47,112 nucleotides of DNA from Nautilia sp. PV-1 (GTDB lineage: Bacteria; Campylobacterota; Campylobacteria; Campylobacterales; Nautiliaceae), in NCBI RefSeq assembly GCF_004006315.1, contig NZ_CP026530.1, positions 617,889-665,000 of the forward strand, read 5' to 3'. Below the pieces are notes generated by a model. The model saw only the letters and a program-made list of their open reading frames with translations. It made no database searches and was not told the DNA's origin. This document shows positions 26,689 to 38,029 of this stretch, piece by piece (the first letter of the stretch is position 1; every line of letters begins with the position of its first letter). The translations under genes were made by a program, and so were the position numbers.

Positions 26689-27704
26689 TAAACCTCCAGA
26701 TATTTGTTTATGTTTATTCCGAATCCCTTAAGGGCTTTAAATTCGTTTTTGTGTCTGCTGAAAAGATTAAGGTTTTCTATTCCGAGTGCCTTTAGAATCT
26801 GTGCTCCTATTCCGTATTCTTTATCCGCTTCTTTTGAGTTTGAATCTATGAATATAATCACCCCGCCGTTATATTTAATGTATTCAAGTACTTTTTCGTA
26901 TTCTTTCAAAATATCGCTGTTAAGCAGGAAATCCACGTTTTTGGTTACTTTGTAAAACTTAACGTTTGTAGTGTTTTTAGGGTTGTTTGCGAGTACGTAG
27001 TGTTCGTGACCCAAATGGTCTTTAAAAATAATTTTTTTAAATTTCACGCTGTCTATTTCAAGGGTTTGTTCTTTTTCTTTTGTTATAAGTGTTTCAAACT
27101 GGAGTCTGTATTCTACTATGTCTGAAATATATACGACTGCAAGGTTGTGTTTTTTAGCAAAATCGGCGAGGTCTTTTCTTCTTGCCATTGTGCCGTCTTC
27201 ATTCATTATTTCGCATATCACTGCACTCGGATATACTCCTGCGAGTTTACATATATCCACGCTTCCTTCGGTGTGACCGGTTCTGACAAGCACTCCCCCT
27301 TCTTTTGCAATAAGTGGAAAGATGTGTCCCGGTTTTACGAAATCATCCGGTCTGCTTGTAGGGGATGAAAGTTTTTTAATGGTAAGATCTCTTTCAAACG
27401 CACTGATTCCGGTTGTACATTCTTTAGCGTCCACACTGATTGTAAACGCCGTGGAAAAACTCTCCTTATTGGAATCCACCATAGGTTTAAGTTCAAGCGA
27501 ATTTGCAATTTCGTTCGTAATGCTGACACATATAAGCCCTCGTCCTTCTTTAGCCAGGAAATTTACTTTTTCAGGAGTAGAAAATACACCCGCATATACT
27601 AAATCTCCTTCGTTTTCCCTGTCTTCGTCGTCTATCATAATAATAATATTGCCTTTTTGAATTTCTTCAATTGCTTTTTTTACTCTCTCAATAGGATTTG
27701 GCAT
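26688..27704 (-). CDS. ribB: DHBP synthase fused to a degenerate GTP cyclohydrolase II-like domain (RibBX type)
   Basis: Residues 1-200 are 3,4-dihydroxy-2-butanone-4-phosphate synthase, which makes the four-carbon unit of riboflavin from ribulose 5-phosphate. The acidic loop DDEDRENEGDL and RTGHTEGSVD are intact. Residues 200-338 occupy the place of GTP cyclohydrolase II but have no Cys at all, so the Zn site of an active RibA is missing; only the general fold pattern (DHLGHEHYVL, YGIGAQILKALGI) remains. Such hybrids have been named RibBX. A separate ribA must exist elsewhere. It is 12 bases downstream of the cinA-like gene. Confidence 0.9.
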   Translation of the reverse strand: MPNPIERVKKAIEEIQKGNIIIMIDDEDRENEGDLVYAGVFSTPEKVNFLAKEGRGLICVSITNEIANSLELKPMVDSNKESFSTAFTISVDAKECTTGISAFERDLTIKKLSSPTSRPDDFVKPGHIFPLIAKEGGVLVRTGHTEGSVDICKLAGVYPSAVICEIMNEDGTMARRKDLADFAKKHNLAVVYISDIVEYRLQFETLITKEKEQTLEIDSVKFKKIIFKDHLGHEHYVLANNPKNTTNVKFYKVTKNVDFLLNSDILKEYEKVLEYIKYNGGVIIFIDSNSKEADKEYGIGAQILKALGIENLNLFSRHKNEFKALKGFGININKYLEV

Positions 27705-27716
27705 AAATTACCTTTT

Positions 27717-28727
27717 TTATGGAATTTTACTATATAAACCGCTGAAATTGATAAACATTCTGATTGCGTTCATCATTGCCTGGTACTGTACGTAGTTTCT
27801 CTCACCCTTAAAATGAAACTCTTCGACTTTTAACTGTTTATGATCCGCCACACCTATAAATACCGTTCCTACCGGTTTTGCCGGAGTTCCTCCTGTAGGT
27901 CCCGCTATGCCGCTGACAGCAAGTGCGTAGTCTGCTTTGCTGATTTCTATGGCTCCAAGGAGCATCTCTTTTACAGTCTGCTCACTTACCGCTCCGTATT
28001 TTTCAAGTGTCAATTCTTCGACTCCCAGCCATTCGTGTTTGATTCTGTTGGCGTATGTTACGACGCTTCCGTCAAAGCAGTTGCTTGATCCTGATATTTT
28101 AGTAAGATGGCTTGCAATCAGTCCACCCGTGCAGCTTTCGGCAAAGGTGATTTTTTTAGGCGGCAGGTTGTTTATTATGTGTTCGAAAATATTTCCAAAA
28201 ACAACACTCGGAAGAACGTTTAATATCTCTTTTTTTACAATATCTTCCAATGTTTCGGTTATGATTTCTACAAAACCGCCTTCGTTTTCAATAACAGTAT
28301 AGTTTAGTTTGTGAGCGTTGAAAATAGGATCCAGAAACATTATAGCCGTGTCTTTGTCGAATTTGAATATGTTAATGCTTTCATATTCCGGGGTGATGAT
28401 AAAAATTTCCGGAACTTTGTCTTCAAGCAGTATTACGTTTATAGGATAAAAATAATCAATTAAAAAGCTGTTTTTGGTGTATTTGGCGTGTTCGGGAATT
28501 AAAAAATCGTCTTTAACCACTAACTGCTGGTTTGTAAGGTTTGCGAGTATTCTTGCAACGAGAGGGTATGTTTTTTTATTAGCAACAATCAGCGTTTCCT
28601 GGGATGGTTTAAACTCTATATCAAATGTATCGATGTATTTTACCGAATTGTAATCTATGTGTTTAAACAGTTCATTTTTAAGAGCCTGTTTGTATTTCCA
28701 TTCTTTTCCGACAAATAAAACTTCCAT
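27717..28727 (-). CDS. CinA-like protein with NMN deamidase C-terminal domain
   Basis: The last 165 residues form the CinA C-terminal domain, which deamidates nicotinamide mononucleotide: ITFAESCTGGLIASHLT with the catalytic Ser, GSVVTYANRIKHEWLGV, YGAVSEQT and SGIAGPTGGTPAKPVGTV. The first 170 residues do not resemble the usual MoCF-like domain (no GDEL or TGGLG-type motifs in place) and look like a reduced or replaced mixed alpha/beta region. The total length of 336 is below the common 400-420. First gene of the five-gene minus-strand unit; promoter TGaTACAAT in the gap shared with ppk2. Confidence 0.8.
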   Translation of the reverse strand: MEVLFVGKEWKYKQALKNELFKHIDYNSVKYIDTFDIEFKPSQETLIVANKKTYPLVARILANLTNQQLVVKDDFLIPEHAKYTKNSFLIDYFYPINVILLEDKVPEIFIITPEYESINIFKFDKDTAIMFLDPIFNAHKLNYTVIENEGGFVEIITETLEDIVKKEILNVLPSVVFGNIFEHIINNLPPKKITFAESCTGGLIASHLTKISGSSNCFDGSVVTYANRIKHEWLGVEELTLEKYGAVSEQTVKEMLLGAIEISKADYALAVSGIAGPTGGTPAKPVGTVFIGVADHKQLKVEEFHFKGERNYVQYQAMMNAIRMFINFSGLYSKIP

Positions 28728-28742
28728 TTTGATCCTTTGTGA

Positions 28743-28760
28743 TATAATAAAGATATTGTA
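28743..28760. promoter_or_regulatory. Interleaved divergent promoters of ppk2 and the cinA-like operon
   Basis: Plus strand: TGaTATAAT (hexamer 28743-28748) faces ppk2. Minus strand: a T run, TGaTACAAT (hexamer 28760-28755) faces the cinA-like gene. Both lie in a 49-base gap. Confidence 0.6.
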
Positions 28761-28776
28761 TCAAAAAGGAGCTTTT

Positions 28777-29574
28777 ATGAAAAAAATAGATTTGCCCGAA
28801 TACCAGCTTCCAAAAGACAAAGTATTTAAAAAAAACGGAAAAATGAAAGACAAATTTTATGAAAAAGAGCTTTTAAAGCTTCAAATTGAACTGGTAAAAC
28901 TGCAGACGTGGCTGAAACTGCACAATAAAAGATTGTTGGTTGTTTTTGAAGGAGTTGATACCGCGGGAAAAGACGGTACCATTAAAAGAATTCTTGAATA
29001 TCTAAATCCGCGTTTTGCTAGAAGTGTAGCGCTTGATAAACCGAGTGATAAAGAAAAAACCCAGTGGTATTTTCAAAGATACGTGCCTCACTTTCCGGCC
29101 GGAGGGGAGATGGTGTTTTTTAACAGAAGCTGGTACAACCGTGCAGGGGTAGAAATAGTTATGGGATTTTGTACGCATGAGGAGTATCTTAAATTTATAA
29201 GGCAAGCTCCGAGATTTGAAGAGATGATAGTGGATGACGGAATTAAGTTTTTTAAATATTATCTTGATATTACGAAAGAAGAACAGTATAAAAGACTGAA
29301 AAAAAGAGAAACCGATCCGCTAAAAAAATGGAAGCTTTCAACGCTTGACTGGAAAAGCTATGAACATTATGACGATTATCAAAAATATAAAGAAGATATG
29401 TTTGCAGCTACGTCCACGCCTTACGCTCCGTGGGTGATTGTTGACGCAAACGACAAGAAAAGAGCAAGAATAAATGTAATAAGGGATCTTCTTTCCCAGT
29501 TTGACTATGATGAAAAAGAATATTTTTATCCGGCCGATCCGGAGATCGTAAAAGTTGTTTCACACATTGAGTAG
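28777..29574 (+). CDS. ppk2: Polyphosphate kinase 2 family protein
   Basis: Transfers phosphate between polyphosphate and nucleoside di- or monophosphates. The 265-residue single domain has Walker A FEGVDTAGKDGTIK, the lid region with RYVPHFPAGGEM, Walker B FFNRSWYNRAGVE, and DPLKKWKLSTLDW, all standard in PPK2. Class (ADP- or AMP-phosphorylating) cannot be told safely. The ATG at 28777 after AAAAGGAG gives the normal N-terminus; the longer in-frame stretch runs into the cinA-like gene. A 136-base gap follows before ileS. Confidence 0.93.
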   Translation: MKKIDLPEYQLPKDKVFKKNGKMKDKFYEKELLKLQIELVKLQTWLKLHNKRLLVVFEGVDTAGKDGTIKRILEYLNPRFARSVALDKPSDKEKTQWYFQRYVPHFPAGGEMVFFNRSWYNRAGVEIVMGFCTHEEYLKFIRQAPRFEEMIVDDGIKFFKYYLDITKEEQYKRLKKRETDPLKKWKLSTLDWKSYEHYDDYQKYKEDMFAATSTPYAPWVIVDANDKKRARINVIRDLLSQFDYDEKEYFYPADPEIVKVVSHIE

Positions 29575-29576
29575 AA

Positions 29577-29665
29577 GCTGTGAAGTGGATAAGCAGTTAA
29601 GTTGTGAAGGAAATTAGTGAAATTTGAAAATGTTTTTTCTTCACAACTTTACAACTACACAACTT
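29577..29665. repeat. Intergenic repeat cluster between ppk2 and ileS
   Basis: AGCTGTGAAG (29576-29585) and AGTTGTGAAG (29600-29609) are direct repeats. AAGTTGTGAAG (29599-29609) and CTTCACAACTT (29639-29649) form an 11-base inverted repeat with a 29-base loop. ACAACT then occurs three times every eight bases (29643, 29651, 29659). It may terminate ppk2; there is no T-tract directly after the stem. Confidence 0.6.
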
Positions 29666-29680
29666 GCCTACTTTTTTTGG

Positions 29681-29686
29681 TATAAT
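29681..29686 (+). promoter_or_regulatory. Promoter -10 of ileS
   Basis: A run of seven T, GG and TATAAT, 25 bases before the ileS ATG; the TTTGG-TATAAT block is the same as before gyrA and panB. No -35. Confidence 0.6.
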
Positions 29687-29710
29687 ACCTTGCAAAAAAG
29701 GAAAACCTCA

Positions 29711-32446
29711 ATGGATTACAAAGACACTCTTCTTTTGCCTAAAACCACCTTTCCGATGCGTGGTAATCTTCCTCAAAACGAGCCTAAAAAATACAAAAAA
29801 TGGTTCAGCGAACACGTATATGAAAGAATGAAACAAAACAGGGTCGGAAACGACAAATTTAACCTCCACGACGGACCTCCGTATGCAAACGGACATATTC
29901 ACATAGGACACGCACTTAATAAGATTTTAAAAGATATGATTGTTAAATATTACTATTTTCAGGGATTTGACGTAAGATACACTCCGGGATGGGACTGTCA
30001 CGGACTGCCTATTGAACAGCAGGTTGAGAAAAAAATAGGACGTGAAAAAAAAGAAAGTCTTCCTAAAAGCAAAATCAGAGAGTTATGCAGACAGCATGCA
30101 GCTAAATTTATAGAAATACAAAAAGAAGAGTTTCAAAACCTGGGAGTTATCGGAGATTGGGATAATCCGTATAAAACAATGGATTTTGAATTTGAAGCTA
30201 ATATTTATAAAGCACTTGCCGAGATCGCTAAAAAGGGTCTTTTGGTAGAGAGAAGCAAGCCGGTATTTTGGTGTATGCACGATAAAACGGCATTAGCAGA
30301 AGCAGAAGTAGAATATGAAGATAAAGAAGACTATTCAATTTACGTTGCGTTTCCTTTAAGCAATGAAGCTAAAAGCAAACTCGGAATCGATAACGCAAGT
30401 ATTGTTATCTGGACGACAACTCCTTGGACGCTACCTGCTAATATGGGAATTGCCCTAAATCCCGAAGAGAGATATGTATTAAGTGAAGACGGAAAAATCG
30501 TAGCAAAAGAACTGTATGAAAACTTAAAAGAAGCTGAGGTTGTAAGCGGCGAAATAGTTAAAGAATTTGACGCAAGCGAGCTTGAAAACCTAAAAGCAAT
30601 CAACCCTCTAAACGGAAGAGAGTCTGTAATAATACTCGGCGAACACGTTACAATGGACGGAGGAACGGGGTGTGTTCATACGGCTCCGGGACACGGTGAG
30701 GAAGACTACAGAGTATGGCTAAAATACGGATTTAGTGAAATAATTCAGCCCGTGGACGATGAAGGTAAATACTCAAACTTAATCGTAACTGAAAAGCTGT
30801 TGCCTGAAGAATTTAAAGGAATGCATATATTTGAAGCTAATCCTAAAATTTTAGATCTTTTAGGTGATAACCTTGTTAAAGTATCTAAATTTACGCACAG
30901 CTATCCGCACTGCTGGAGATGCCATAACCCTGTTATTTTCAGGGCTACTAAACAGTTTTTTATCGCAATGGATAAAGAAACAAACGGGGATACGTTAAGA
31001 AACAGAGCGCTTAATGAAATAGAAAAAGTGGAATTTACTCCAAAAACAGGTAAAAACAGGCTTCATACAATGGTCGCAAACAGACCTGACTGGTGTATAA
31101 GCCGCCAGAGAGACTGGGGTGTTCCTATTGCGTTTTTCAGAAACAAAGATACGGGCGAGCTTATTATCGATGATGAAATAATCGAAAACGTTTATGAAAT
31201 ATTTAAGGTAAAAGGCGCGGATGCGTGGTATGATTTAAGCATTGAAGAGCTGCTGCCTGAAAGCAAAAAAGATTTGGCTTCTAAATTAGAAAAAGTTAAC
31301 GATATTTTAGACGTATGGTTTGACAGCGGGTCAACATGGTTTGCCGTACTTAAAAACGGACCTTACGACGCCGGGGAATATCCTGCGAATATGTATCTTG
31401 AGGGAAGCGACCAGCACAGAGGATGGTTCCAAAGCTCACTTCTTGTATCAACTTCTATTGAGGAAAAAGCTCCTTATAAATCAATCCTTACTCACGGATT
31501 CACCGTAGACGAGAAGGGTGAAAAAATGAGTAAGTCTAAAGGAAACGTTGTAGCCCCTCAGGAAGTTTCTAAAAAATTCGGAACCGAAATCTTGAGATTA
31601 TGGGTTGCTACGAGTGATTACAGCGGGGATATCAAAATCAGTGACGGTATCTTAAAACAGGTTGCGGAGCAGTACAGAAAAATAAGAAACACTATCAGAT
31701 TCCTGCTTGCAAACGTAAACGATTTAGAAGAGATCAAGCTGACAAATCCTTCAATGATCGACAGATGGATTCTGGCAAGAAGCAAAGAAGTGTTTGACGA
31801 AGTGGTGGCACTTTTCGGAAAATACGACTTTTCTAAAGCGTTTAATATTTTAAACAACTTTATCGTAACCGAGCTTAGTGCGATTTATATGGACGTTTGT
31901 AAAGACAGACTCTATTGTGAACCTTTGAATTCTGAAAAAAGAAGAAATTCTCAAAGCACAATGGCTGTGATTGTGAAAGAGCTTATTTCACTGCTTGCAC
32001 CGGTACTTACATATACAATGGATGAAGCGGTTGAACACGCTCCAAAAGTTATAAAAGAAGACGCAAAAGACGTGTTTGATTTCGTATATACGCCGCTTAC
32101 CGCCGTGGAAAATCCTATTGATGAAGAGATTTTGGAAATTAGAAGAAGATTTTTTGAAATTGTAGACAGACTTAAAAAAGAAAAAGTTATAAAAGATACA
32201 CTTGAACTTGCGATTGAGACAAATTATGATAAATTACTGGTTGACGAAATGGCCGACTTTTTTGTCGTAAGTTTAATAAGCGATAATATTGAAGGCGAAA
32301 CACTTGAGGAGTTCCATATCGGGGATGAGCAGTTTGTTGTTAAAATCAAACGTTCACCTCTTCATAAATGTCCTAGATGCTGGAGATTTTTAGCCCAGGA
32401 AGAAGGCGCTTTATGCGAAAGATGCGAAAAGGCTATTAATGGATAA
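29711..32446 (+). CDS. ileS: Isoleucyl-tRNA synthetase
   Basis: Charges tRNA-Ile. The 911 residues are complete. The catalytic HIGH motif is [10 protein letters not shown] (class I signature [12 protein letters not shown]), and the KMSKS loop is EKMSKSKGN. The CP1 editing domain lies between (about 180-400, with [11 protein letters not shown] and the [16 protein letters not shown] editing pocket). The C-terminal Zn finger CPRCWR...CERCEKA is intact, the bacterial type. The ATG at 29711 gives the standard DYKDTL N-terminus; the extension upstream covers the promoter. Its end overlaps a micro-ORF. Confidence 0.97.
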   Translation: MDYKDTLLLPKTTFPMRGNLPQNEPKKYKKWFSEHVYERMKQNRVGNDKFNLHDGPPYANGHIHIGHALNKILKDMIVKYYYFQGFDVRYTPGWDCHGLPIEQQVEKKIGREKKESLPKSKIRELCRQHAAKFIEIQKEEFQNLGVIGDWDNPYKTMDFEFEANIYKALAEIAKKGLLVERSKPVFWCMHDKTALAEAEVEYEDKEDYSIYVAFPLSNEAKSKLGIDNASIVIWTTTPWTLPANMGIALNPEERYVLSEDGKIVAKELYENLKEAEVVSGEIVKEFDASELENLKAINPLNGRESVIILGEHVTMDGGTGCVHTAPGHGEEDYRVWLKYGFSEIIQPVDDEGKYSNLIVTEKLLPEEFKGMHIFEANPKILDLLGDNLVKVSKFTHSYPHCWRCHNPVIFRATKQFFIAMDKETNGDTLRNRALNEIEKVEFTPKTGKNRLHTMVANRPDWCISRQRDWGVPIAFFRNKDTGELIIDDEIIENVYEIFKVKGADAWYDLSIEELLPESKKDLASKLEKVNDILDVWFDSGSTWFAVLKNGPYDAGEYPANMYLEGSDQHRGWFQSSLLVSTSIEEKAPYKSILTHGFTVDEKGEKMSKSKGNVVAPQEVSKKFGTEILRLWVATSDYSGDIKISDGILKQVAEQYRKIRNTIRFLLANVNDLEEIKLTNPSMIDRWILARSKEVFDEVVALFGKYDFSKAFNILNNFIVTELSAIYMDVCKDRLYCEPLNSEKRRNSQSTMAVIVKELISLLAPVLTYTMDEAVEHAPKVIKEDAKDVFDFVYTPLTAVENPIDEEILEIRRRFFEIVDRLKKEKVIKDTLELAIETNYDKLLVDEMADFFVVSLISDNIEGETLEEFHIGDEQFVVKIKRSPLHKCPRCWRFLAQEEGALCERCEKAING

Positions 32447-32545
32447 ACCGGTTTCTTCTTGGTTTATTTTTTTAAATATTATAATTATAATAGGCGTTAG
32501 TTACGCAGTGTACAGATGGCTTAAAAGTATAAAAGGAGATTTTTA

Positions 32546-32546
<1 letters not shown>
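32439..32546 (+). CDS. 35-residue single-helix membrane peptide
   Basis: A small gene wedged between ileS and gatA. It encodes 35 residues: MDKPVSSWF, a hydrophobic helix (about residues 8-24, rich in Ile), then a basic tail [11 protein letters not shown]. The ATG overlaps the ileS stop by eight bases and has AAAAGG six bases upstream. Its TAA overlaps the gatA ATG (TAATG), and it carries the gatA ribosome site in its last codons. It therefore fits exactly between two genes and is probably translated and coupling them. Positive-inside rule suggests the C-terminus is cytoplasmic. No family recognised. Confidence 0.65.
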
Positions 32547-35346
<2,800 letters not shown>

Positions 35347-35434
35347 TTTTCTTCTTTTTTAATCTTTTTTTCCTTTATTTACTTTTTGTTAACTTTACTA
35401 TATTATTATTTTAGAAATAAAAAAAGGAGTGCCT

Positions 35435-35671
35435 ATGCTGCTAAATGAAATGATAATTGATGAAAACAATATGGCGTTTATACCGTCACTCGGAACATCC
35501 TATCAGCTTAATAAAACGGCAAAAGAAATTATTGACCTTCTTAAACAGGGCAAAAATAAAGACGAAATAGTAAAAATAATAGCGGAAAACACCGGAGCCA
35601 ATTGGCGAGACGTGTATGTTGATGTTGAAGATTTTTTCCAAAAACTTAAAATATACGGACTAATTCAATGA
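35435..35671 (+). CDS. PqqD-like protein
   Basis: A 78-residue protein of the PqqD fold. A short beta start (MLLNEMIIDENNMAFIPSLG), then SYQLNKTAKEIIDLLKQGK, the PqqD hallmark of an aromatic-x-Leu/Asn and a helix with an (I/L)(W/I)(D/E)L pattern, then KDEIVKIIAENTG and VDVEDFFQKLKIYGLI, the closing helix. PqqD and the related RRE domains bind peptide substrates for modifying enzymes. The ATG at 35435 has AAGGAG five bases upstream; the GTG two codons before lies on it. First gene of the seven-gene operon, overlapping the ATP-grasp gene by ATGA. Confidence 0.75.
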   Translation: MLLNEMIIDENNMAFIPSLGTSYQLNKTAKEIIDLLKQGKNKDEIVKIIAENTGANWRDVYVDVEDFFQKLKIYGLIQ

Positions 35672-36678
35672 AAATAGCTATCAGCGGACTAAATAACACT
35701 GACAATCCGGCTCCGGGAATACCAGTTGCCAAAAGTTTGATGGATGAGCATTCTTTAATAGGACTCAGTTATGACCCTAATGAACCGGGTGTTTATCAGG
35801 GACTGTTTGAAAAAATATATCTTATGCCTTATCCAAGTTTAGGATATGATGAGTTTAAAAAAAGAATTACCGATATTAAAGAAAAATCTGATATAGAAAT
35901 GGCGATACCAAATTTGGATGCGGAGCTTCCTCTGTACATTAAATATCAAAAAGAGATAGAAGAATTAGGTATAAAAACATATTTGCCGTCTCTTGAGTGT
36001 TTTGAAATGAGAGACAAAAGTAAACTGCCGGAATTCAGTAAAAAGCTGGGAGTAAAACATCCAAAGACTATAGAAGTCGTTTCGCTTGACGATTTAATAA
36101 AAGCAACTAAGGAGCTTGGATTCCCTGTAATGGTAAAAGGAAATTATTATAAAGCTTATAAAGCTTATAACCTTGATGAAGCTATTGAGTATTATTATAA
36201 AATTTCCAACGAGTGGGGATTTCCTCTGCTTGTTCAGGAAGTTATAAACGGTAATGAAATAAATTTTGTCGGAATCGGAAACGGTGAAAAACTAATAGCC
36301 GGGGTAGGTATGAAAAAACTGACTACAACGGAGCTTGGCAAGGTTTGGAGTGCCATAAGCATAAAAAATGAAAAGCTTTTTAATGCCAGTAAACAGTTCG
36401 TGGAAACTATCGGATGGAGAGGTGCATTTGAATTTGAAGCTATGAGCGACGGAAAAGACATATATTTAATAGAGATTAATCCAAGGTTTCCGGCATGGGT
36501 GTATTTTTCAACGATGTTGGGAATTAATCTTCCTAAAATTTTATTAAAACTTGCAAACGGGGAAAAAGTTCAAGAACAGTTTGATTATCCGTTGGAAAAA
36601 ATGTATGTCAGATATGTAGAAGAGACTATGGCTGATTTTAATAAATTTTCAGCATTAATATCAAAAAAAGAGATATAA
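35668..36678 (+). CDS. ATP-grasp family ligase
   Basis: A carboxylate-amine or thiol ligase-type ATP-grasp protein of 336 residues. An N-terminal pre-ATP-grasp domain (about 1-110, MKIAISGLNN.D.PAPGIPVAKSL) is followed by the ATP-grasp core: GFPVMVKGNYYKAY (ATP-binding Lys), LLVQEVINGNEINF (hinge), and the metal-binding EINPRFPAW at about 270. It resembles the carbamoyl-phosphate-synthase-like branch. Substrate unknown. A short internal duplication gives YKAYKAY. With the PqqD-like protein before it, peptide or amino-acid conjugation is a reasonable inference. It starts inside the pqqD-like stop, and the PLP gene follows after 15 bases. Confidence 0.8.
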   Translation: MKIAISGLNNTDNPAPGIPVAKSLMDEHSLIGLSYDPNEPGVYQGLFEKIYLMPYPSLGYDEFKKRITDIKEKSDIEMAIPNLDAELPLYIKYQKEIEELGIKTYLPSLECFEMRDKSKLPEFSKKLGVKHPKTIEVVSLDDLIKATKELGFPVMVKGNYYKAYKAYNLDEAIEYYYKISNEWGFPLLVQEVINGNEINFVGIGNGEKLIAGVGMKKLTTTELGKVWSAISIKNEKLFNASKQFVETIGWRGAFEFEAMSDGKDIYLIEINPRFPAWVYFSTMLGINLPKILLKLANGEKVQEQFDYPLEKMYVRYVEETMADFNKFSALISKKEI

Positions 36679-36693
36679 ATTAAGGAGTATAAA

Positions 36694-38028
36694 ATGTATG
36701 AAAAACCTACAATAAACAGAGTTGATTTCGCAATGGCCAGCAAATACGGCTCACCACTTAAAACACAGAAAATCAGAAGCGAAATTGACGGAGTAGGAGT
36801 TCATGAACTAGTAGAAAAGTACGGTTCTCCTCTGTTTGTATTCAGCGAAAGAGTAATAGAAGAAAAATATATGGAATTTAAAAACGCATTTACAAGCAGA
36901 TATCCGGAAGTAGAATTCTGGTGGAGTTATAAAACCAATTATCTGGATGCAATATGCAAAATATATCATAAACTCGGAAGTAAAGCCGAAGTTGTAAGCG
37001 AATTTGAATATGAAAAAGCCAGAAGACTCGGAATAGAAGGTAAAAATATTATTTTCAACGGTCCTTACAAACCGAAAGAAGCTCTTAAAAAAGCTGTAGA
37101 AGAAGGTGCAAAAATTCATATTGACCACTGGTATGAAATAAATGATCTTGAAGAAATAGCGGATGAACTCGGCATAGAAATTCCCGTAGCAATCAGATGT
37201 AATATGGATACGGGAGTATATCCGCAGTGGAGCAGATTCGGATTTAATATCGATAACGGTGAAGCTTATGATGCGATTAAAAGAATCTATGAAGGTAAAA
37301 AGTTATATTTAACAGGGCTTCATTCTCATATCGGAACGTTTATGCTAAGTGCTAACGCGTATGCAAACGAAACAAAAAAACTTATAGAACTTAAAAATAA
37401 AATTGAAAAAGATTTCGGTTATGAAATAGAATATATCGATATAGGAGGAGGGTTTGCCAGCAAAAACAGATTAAAAGGCGTATATCAGGCTCCTGAAGTT
37501 ATTGTTCCTAGTGCCGATGAATATGCTGAAGCCGTTACAAATGCGATATTTGAAACAAATAAAGGAAAACTTCCTAAACTTTTCCTTGAAACCGGAAGAG
37601 CGCTAATTGATGAAGCGGGTTATCTGCTTACAAGCGTGTTTGCCGCTAAAAGAATGCCTGACGGTAAAAAAAGTTATATTGTAGATGCGGGAGTGAATCT
37701 TTTATATACAGCATTTTGGTATAACTTTGAAATAGCTTTGGATAAAAGATATGAAGGATTAAACGAACCTTCTCAGATAAACGGACCTTTATGCATGAAT
37801 ATTGATGTTATTTCAGAGAATATAATGCTTCCTGCTTTGCAAAGAGGAAGTGTTTTAAGTATTTGGCCTGTCGGAGCATATAACGTGACTCAGGCTATGC
37901 AGTTTATCAGATACAGACCTAGAATTGTTTTGATCGATAAAAATTCAAATACTCATATTATCAAAGAAGCTGATGATTTGGATTACATTGTAGAAAAAGA
38001 ACATATTCCTGAATATTTAAAAGGTTAA
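36694..38028 (+). CDS. LysA-like fold-III PLP decarboxylase, altered substrate motif
   Basis: Family of diaminopimelate, arginine and related decarboxylases: alanine-racemase-type TIM barrel plus a beta domain, 444 residues. PLP-binding Lys80 (FWWSYKTNYLDA), HSHIGTF, the glycine loop YIDIGGGFASK and ETGRALIDEAG (Arg contacts) are present. The usual CESGD/CESTD motif at the dimer active site reads C367-MNID: Cys and Asp are kept, but the Glu and Ser that bind diaminopimelate are Met and Asn. GAYNVTQAMQF matches the LysA GAY block. So the fold is clear, but the substrate is probably not diaminopimelate. Confidence 0.85.
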   Translation: MYEKPTINRVDFAMASKYGSPLKTQKIRSEIDGVGVHELVEKYGSPLFVFSERVIEEKYMEFKNAFTSRYPEVEFWWSYKTNYLDAICKIYHKLGSKAEVVSEFEYEKARRLGIEGKNIIFNGPYKPKEALKKAVEEGAKIHIDHWYEINDLEEIADELGIEIPVAIRCNMDTGVYPQWSRFGFNIDNGEAYDAIKRIYEGKKLYLTGLHSHIGTFMLSANAYANETKKLIELKNKIEKDFGYEIEYIDIGGGFASKNRLKGVYQAPEVIVPSADEYAEAVTNAIFETNKGKLPKLFLETGRALIDEAGYLLTSVFAAKRMPDGKKSYIVDAGVNLLYTAFWYNFEIALDKRYEGLNEPSQINGPLCMNIDVISENIMLPALQRGSVLSIWPVGAYNVTQAMQFIRYRPRIVLIDKNSNTHIIKEADDLDYIVEKEHIPEYLKG

Positions 38029-38029
38029 A

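Noticed and set aside
29624-29710. Longer N-terminus for IleRS
   Set aside because: It covers the TATAAT promoter and repeat region; the ATG at 29711 gives the family's normal start.
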